Below are positions 61,535 through 64,000 of a stretch of DNA of 64,000 nucleotides, one piece after another. Each line of letters starts with the position of its first letter. Within the stretch, counting starts at the first letter, position 1. Position numbers and translations under genes: made by a program. The notes beneath the pieces were generated by a model. That model ran no database searches and had not been told where the DNA came from. It saw only the letters and a list, made by a program, of their open reading frames with translations. Source of the DNA: an uncultured Pontibacter sp. (lineage in GTDB: Bacteria; Bacteroidota; Bacteroidia; Cytophagales; Hymenobacteraceae); contig NZ_CANLZM010000006.1 in NCBI RefSeq assembly GCF_947495565.1, positions 186,001 to 250,000 of the forward strand. The letters run 5' to 3'.

Positions 61535-61600
61535 ATCCAACGGTACTCGTGTAGCAGAATGGCGAAGCATAGCGAGGGTTAAGGCTGAGCTTGGTTGGTA
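61535..61600. repeat. Cassette-type repeat R3 (attC-like) 3' of the 61643 gene
   Basis: CCAACGGTACTCGTGTAGC opens it and GGTTGG closes it, with ATGGCGAAGCATAGCGAGG in the middle. On the minus strand it ends GTTGGAT, which fits the integron core GTTRRRY. It begins 43 bp after the gene stop. Confidence 0.55.
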
Positions 61601-61642
61601 ATCGTTTTTTCTTCTGACCTGGATATTTTAGACTGAACAATC

Positions 61643-61939
61643 TTATCTAAACCAGAAGAACCAAATCATCATCAGTAAAGACATTATCCAAAAATAAGAG
61701 GAATACAAATAGCCTTTTGCCTTCCCTCCTTCAGCTTCTCTCGTTTTAAAATAAAGAGCAACTAAAATCAAAGGTGTTAATACTTCTATGCCACCTAATA
61801 TATAAAGGAATTTCAGTGAATCATCTGCATTTGCCCTTTCGAAAGTAATGAAGCCTACGAAAATGGTTATTGCCATTAGTAAAGCTGGAATCATCAGCCC
61901 TATCATGAATGTACCTGAACTCATTCTTTCACTATTCAT
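61643..61939 (-). CDS. Small membrane protein in the cassette-like array
   Basis: This 98-residue protein has three hydrophobic helices (FMIGLMIPALLMAITIFVGF, FLYILGGIEVLTPLILVALY, YFWIMSLLMMIWFFWF) and a short basic loop (KTREAEGGKAKG). No family is recognized. Downstream repeat R3 completes the cassette-like unit. Confidence 0.65.
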   Translation of the reverse strand: MNSERMSSGTFMIGLMIPALLMAITIFVGFITFERANADDSLKFLYILGGIEVLTPLILVALYFKTREAEGGKAKGYLYSSYFWIMSLLMMIWFFWFR

Positions 61940-61980
61940 TAGTCATACAGGCAACTAAGTGAGACACAATTTTACCTTAA

Positions 61981-62045
61981 GTATTTGCCAACGGTAGGAC
62001 AATAAGGTGGCGAAGCTGACTTATTGTCCTACCGTTGGCAAATAC
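61981..62045. repeat. Cassette-type repeat R4, perfect 26-bp-arm hairpin
   Basis: The arms at 61981-62006 and 62020-62045 are perfect complements and contain GCCAACGG/CCGTTGGC. The loop GTGGCGAAGCTGA resembles the centre of R3. It lies 20 bp after the stop of the minus-strand gene at 62066. Confidence 0.65.
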
Positions 62046-62065
62046 ATTATTTTATTAGCTTGAAC

Positions 62066-62392
62066 TTACTCTTCGTAAGGTACTTTGAGAGTCTGATAAT
62101 AAATGTAGACAGTCATTACAACCACCAAGCTACACAGAATGAGAGGCAAGGTACTTGAGTAGGCATGAATTCCATTGAACTTTATGTTTGAGGAAGCTAA
62201 AACAAAGCAAACAAAGAAATTAATAGCTAATGCTGTTAATAGACTCCTCTTGAACAGGGTAGAAAAGCTAACGGTATACTTATGACTGTCGCTATTAACA
62301 ACTGCAAAAGTGACTAATTGGCTAATTAGCAAAACTACCAATGTAATAATTGAAGATGTAAGCCCAGTATCAAGTAAGAGTATAAACAGCAT
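62066..62392 (-). CDS. Small membrane protein, paralogue of the 63348 gene
   Basis: This 108-residue protein has about three helices. Its C-terminus ILCSLVVVMTVYIYYQTLKV followed by PYEE closely matches VLCSFVVAIVIFNNFQKLKV-PYEKE of the 63348 protein. The KFNGIHAYSS segment also matches AFNGMNSLGS there. Both are single genes bounded by array repeats. Function unknown. Confidence 0.68.
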   Translation of the reverse strand: MLFILLLDTGLTSSIITLVVLLISQLVTFAVVNSDSHKYTVSFSTLFKRSLLTALAINFFVCFVLASSNIKFNGIHAYSSTLPLILCSLVVVMTVYIYYQTLKVPYEE

Positions 62393-62519
62393 TCTGGGTC
62401 CAGTTTAATTTTATTAACAACCTTTTTTAAAGCAGGAGTTACTAACTAATGATTTTTTTGTAAGACTTAAATTTAGTTTATAAGCTGTAGTAAGAGTTGG
62501 GCTTTTAAACTTTTATGAC

Positions 62520-62588
62520 TGCCAATGGCTCGTATAGAAGGCGAGCGAGGCGTCAGTCGAGATGGAGCCTGTACCAGCCGTTAGCAGG
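62520..62588. repeat. Cassette-type repeat R5 (attC-like) 3' of the 62609 gene
   Basis: TGCCAATGGCTCGTATAGAA on the left pairs imperfectly with the GTACCAGCCGTTAGCA end, with GGCGAGCGAGGCG in the middle. Extra-helical bases are present, as in integron attC folds. Confidence 0.55.
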
Positions 62589-62608
62589 TGGTATTCTTTA
62601 CAGGTGAA

Positions 62609-63145
62609 TTAGAAGATTCTTTTATCAAACCTGCCCTCGTTGATGCGGATGGTGTCACAACCAGTTATAGCTAAAGTTAGCTCGAACTTGCCAGCTATGA
62701 TGCCATTTACTAAATCAAGCTTAGTCACCTCAAGCTTTCCTCGCTGGTAGAAATCTGGTGCGTCATCGTACTCACAGATACCGTTATAGTACCTTACCCC
62801 ACTCAGTTCAACATCATCAAAAGTGTAAACTCCCTCATGGTCTACTTGAGTCATTCCCATCACCATAGCGGATTCGGGAGAATTTTCGTTAGCCTTTCTG
62901 TAAGCTGAAACATTTAAAGTTCCACCTTTGTAGCCAGGGTCATATGTTACAATAAAGTTACTCCGAAAAAGGCTGGGTCTACCCTTAGGTAGCCACACCT
63001 TACCGTTAACCATGGCACCGAACGTGTTCTTCCCTTCCATAGTGGCGGCAGGTAGCACCTCTTTGGGGTTAGCGTCCTTCTTCTTGCAGGAGGAAAAAGA
63101 TAGAAGAGCAAACAGGAGAAGAAGAGGTAAAGCTTGAGTTTTCAT
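62609..63145 (-). CDS. DUF6252-like lipoprotein in the cassette-like array
   Basis: This 178-residue lipoprotein has signal LLLLFALLSFSSC followed by KKKDANPKE. The mature start ATMEGKNTFGAMVNGKVWLP is the signature of DUF6252/DUF5025-like secreted beta proteins of Bacteroidota. The C-terminus GKFELTLAITGCDTIRINEG also fits. Function is unknown. It is carried as a single unit ended by repeat R5. Confidence 0.78.
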   Translation of the reverse strand: MKTQALPLLLLFALLSFSSCKKKDANPKEVLPAATMEGKNTFGAMVNGKVWLPKGRPSLFRSNFIVTYDPGYKGGTLNVSAYRKANENSPESAMVMGMTQVDHEGVYTFDDVELSGVRYYNGICEYDDAPDFYQRGKLEVTKLDLVNGIIAGKFELTLAITGCDTIRINEGRFDKRIF

Positions 63146-63269
63146 ATGGTAAGGGTTTCGTTAGTGGTTTTATTCTTTGCTAATTTACTGGGCTTTGCTG
63201 TGGTGTAGCTACCATAAAAGGATGGTTATGGCAAGTTACTTCTTCATTGTATTTAACTTTACAGTCTTT

Positions 63270-63345
63270 CACGTTTCTGGTGCAGCGGTATAAATTTACT
63301 GCACATTACCGAGTCAGTGTTGCCTACAGAATTTCCTGTGTTACA
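63270..63345. repeat. Cassette-type repeat R6 (attC-like) 3' of the 63348 gene
   Basis: It carries CACGTTTCTGGTGCAGCGG, nearly the same as the start of R7. GTGCAG (63280-63285) pairs with CTGCAC (63299-63304). It directly abuts the gene end. Confidence 0.5.
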
Positions 63346-63347
63346 CG

Positions 63348-63671
63348 CTACTCCTTTTCATAAGGCACTTTCAGCTTTTGAAAATTATTGAAGATAACAA
63401 TGGCGACTACAAAGCTGCACAAAACCGCAGTCCAAGGACTTCCAAGAGAATTCATTCCGTTAAAAGCCACTCCTAAAGCTGGCAGAAGAAAGTATATGCA
63501 AGCATTAATTCCCCAAGAAATCCAGAATGTTCTTTTAGCTACTGAATGCAGGCTAATTCTATAAGGATAAGCTTTAGCAATCAAGTTAATGACTATTAAT
63601 CCTATTATAACCACTACAGCTGTAATGATAAAGGAGAGAATCAGGGCAAATAATATTAGTAGAAACATCAT
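63348..63671 (-). CDS. Small membrane protein, paralogue of the 62066 gene
   Basis: This 107-residue protein has helices at the N-terminus (LLILFALILSFIITAVVVII) and C-terminus, ending in FQKLKVPYEKE like its paralogue at 62066. Two related cassettes in one array suggest duplication by recombination. It is directly followed by repeat R6. Confidence 0.68.
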   Translation of the reverse strand: MMFLLILFALILSFIITAVVVIIGLIVINLIAKAYPYRISLHSVAKRTFWISWGINACIYFLLPALGVAFNGMNSLGSPWTAVLCSFVVAIVIFNNFQKLKVPYEKE

Positions 63672-63810
63672 GTAGTTCAGAACTCTTTTTGCAGTTCAGC
63701 TTATTCGAATTTTAGTTATTTCAAATATTCTTAACCAGTTTCCTTCCCTACAATTGTTGTTTGATAGTAATAAACGTGATATAGAGTGTTATACATTCAT
63801 AACTTAACCC

Positions 63811-63890
63811 GCCATAACGTTTCTCGTGCAGCCGAAGATTGGAGCTATCATATTGTCAGTTAATTAACTTTGCTTTTCCTTCGGCTGGTA
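63811..63890. repeat. Cassette-type repeat R7 (attC-like) overlapping the end of the 63860 gene
   Basis: GCCATAACGTTTCTCGTGCA opens it. CAGCCGAAG (63829-63837) pairs with CTTCGGCTG (63879-63887). It overlaps the stop codon of the partial minus-strand gene, as cassette sites often do. Confidence 0.55.
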
Positions 63891-64000
63891 TAGATGATTA
63901 CATAAAAAGCTAACATAGTTAATGTAATCATTAATAAGCTACCACTAAAGTTCTGCAAAAACCATAACAAGACAACTACAAAAATGACTGCTATACAAAC
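63860..64000 (-). CDS. C-terminal part of a small membrane protein (cut by window end)
   Basis: The minus-strand frame from base 64000 to the TAA at 63860 reads VCIAVIFVVVLLWFLQNFSG and then a second hydrophobic helix (LLMITLTMLAFYVIIYTS) and a basic tail RRKSKVN. It is a two-helix membrane protein whose start lies beyond the window. Repeat R7 overlaps its end, as for the other array genes. Confidence 0.6.
   Translation of the reverse strand, partial: VCIAVIFVVVLLWFLQNFSGSLLMITLTMLAFYVIIYTSRRKSKVN

Noticed and set aside
61535..63890. CRISPR array
   Set aside because: The repeats are long, imperfect and palindromic, and are separated by whole genes rather than uniform spacers. No Cas genes are present.

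Overview
The window looks like a chromosome segment of a Cytophagales bacterium in Bacteroidota, probably Pontibacter-like (Hymenobacteraceae). This is inferred from the SusC/SusD pair, the GMC plus gluconate-2-dehydrogenase-subunit-3 plus DUF1080 sugar-oxidation set, BtgA/BtgB-type mobilization genes and weak Shine-Dalgarno sequences. No rRNA marker or housekeeping gene fixes the species.

Region 1 (1-6300): the end of an RND efflux pump gene and its TolC partner, an MgtC/DUF4010 membrane protein, a FucP-type sugar transporter and a small membrane protein. Region 2 (6381-17469, minus strand): a sugar-oxidation cluster. It holds two Gfo/Idh/MocA oxidoreductases, three xylose-isomerase-like TIM barrels, a DUF1080 lipoprotein (3-keto-disaccharide hydrolase family), a lipoprotein cytochrome c, an MFS permease, and a GMC dehydrogenase with its small subunit. 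Together they fit periplasmic 3-oxidation of glycosides, electron transfer to cytochrome c, cleavage of the 3-keto sugar and cytoplasmic processing. Region 3 (17885-35263, minus strand): a SusC/SusD utilization locus with a PKD/beta-propeller lipoprotein, two endonuclease/exonuclease/phosphatase (EEP) lipoproteins, a decayed third EEP copy, a second FucP-type transporter, a ROK kinase, a ROK regulator, a Tsx-like barrel and a large six-hairpin glycosidase-like lipoprotein.

Region 4 (36008-54545) is an accessory and defence island. It contains an AbiEii-like nucleotidyltransferase with a winged-helix partner; 1.5 kb of decayed DNA; a membrane-anchored PIN-domain protein with an unknown partner; and a two-helix membrane protein overlapped by a 38-residue proline-rich ORF. 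It continues with a tight six-gene operon: Type III-like Mod (frameshifted) and Res, a small protein, a DndD-like ATPase, a DndE-HerA-like ATPase and Fic. A Beta protein/sce7726 convergent pair and an XRE regulator follow.

Region 5 (54889-60612) is a very GC-rich mobilizable element: excisionase-like HTH, BtgA/BtgB-like mobilization proteins, a coupling ATPase and a RadC-like protein. No integrase is visible. Region 6 (60637-64000) is a one-directional row of small membrane or lipoprotein genes. Each is followed by a related palindromic repeat, an arrangement that resembles an integron gene-cassette array without an integrase (CALIN-like). This array and the methylation/Dnd-like hybrid operon are the most unusual parts of the window.
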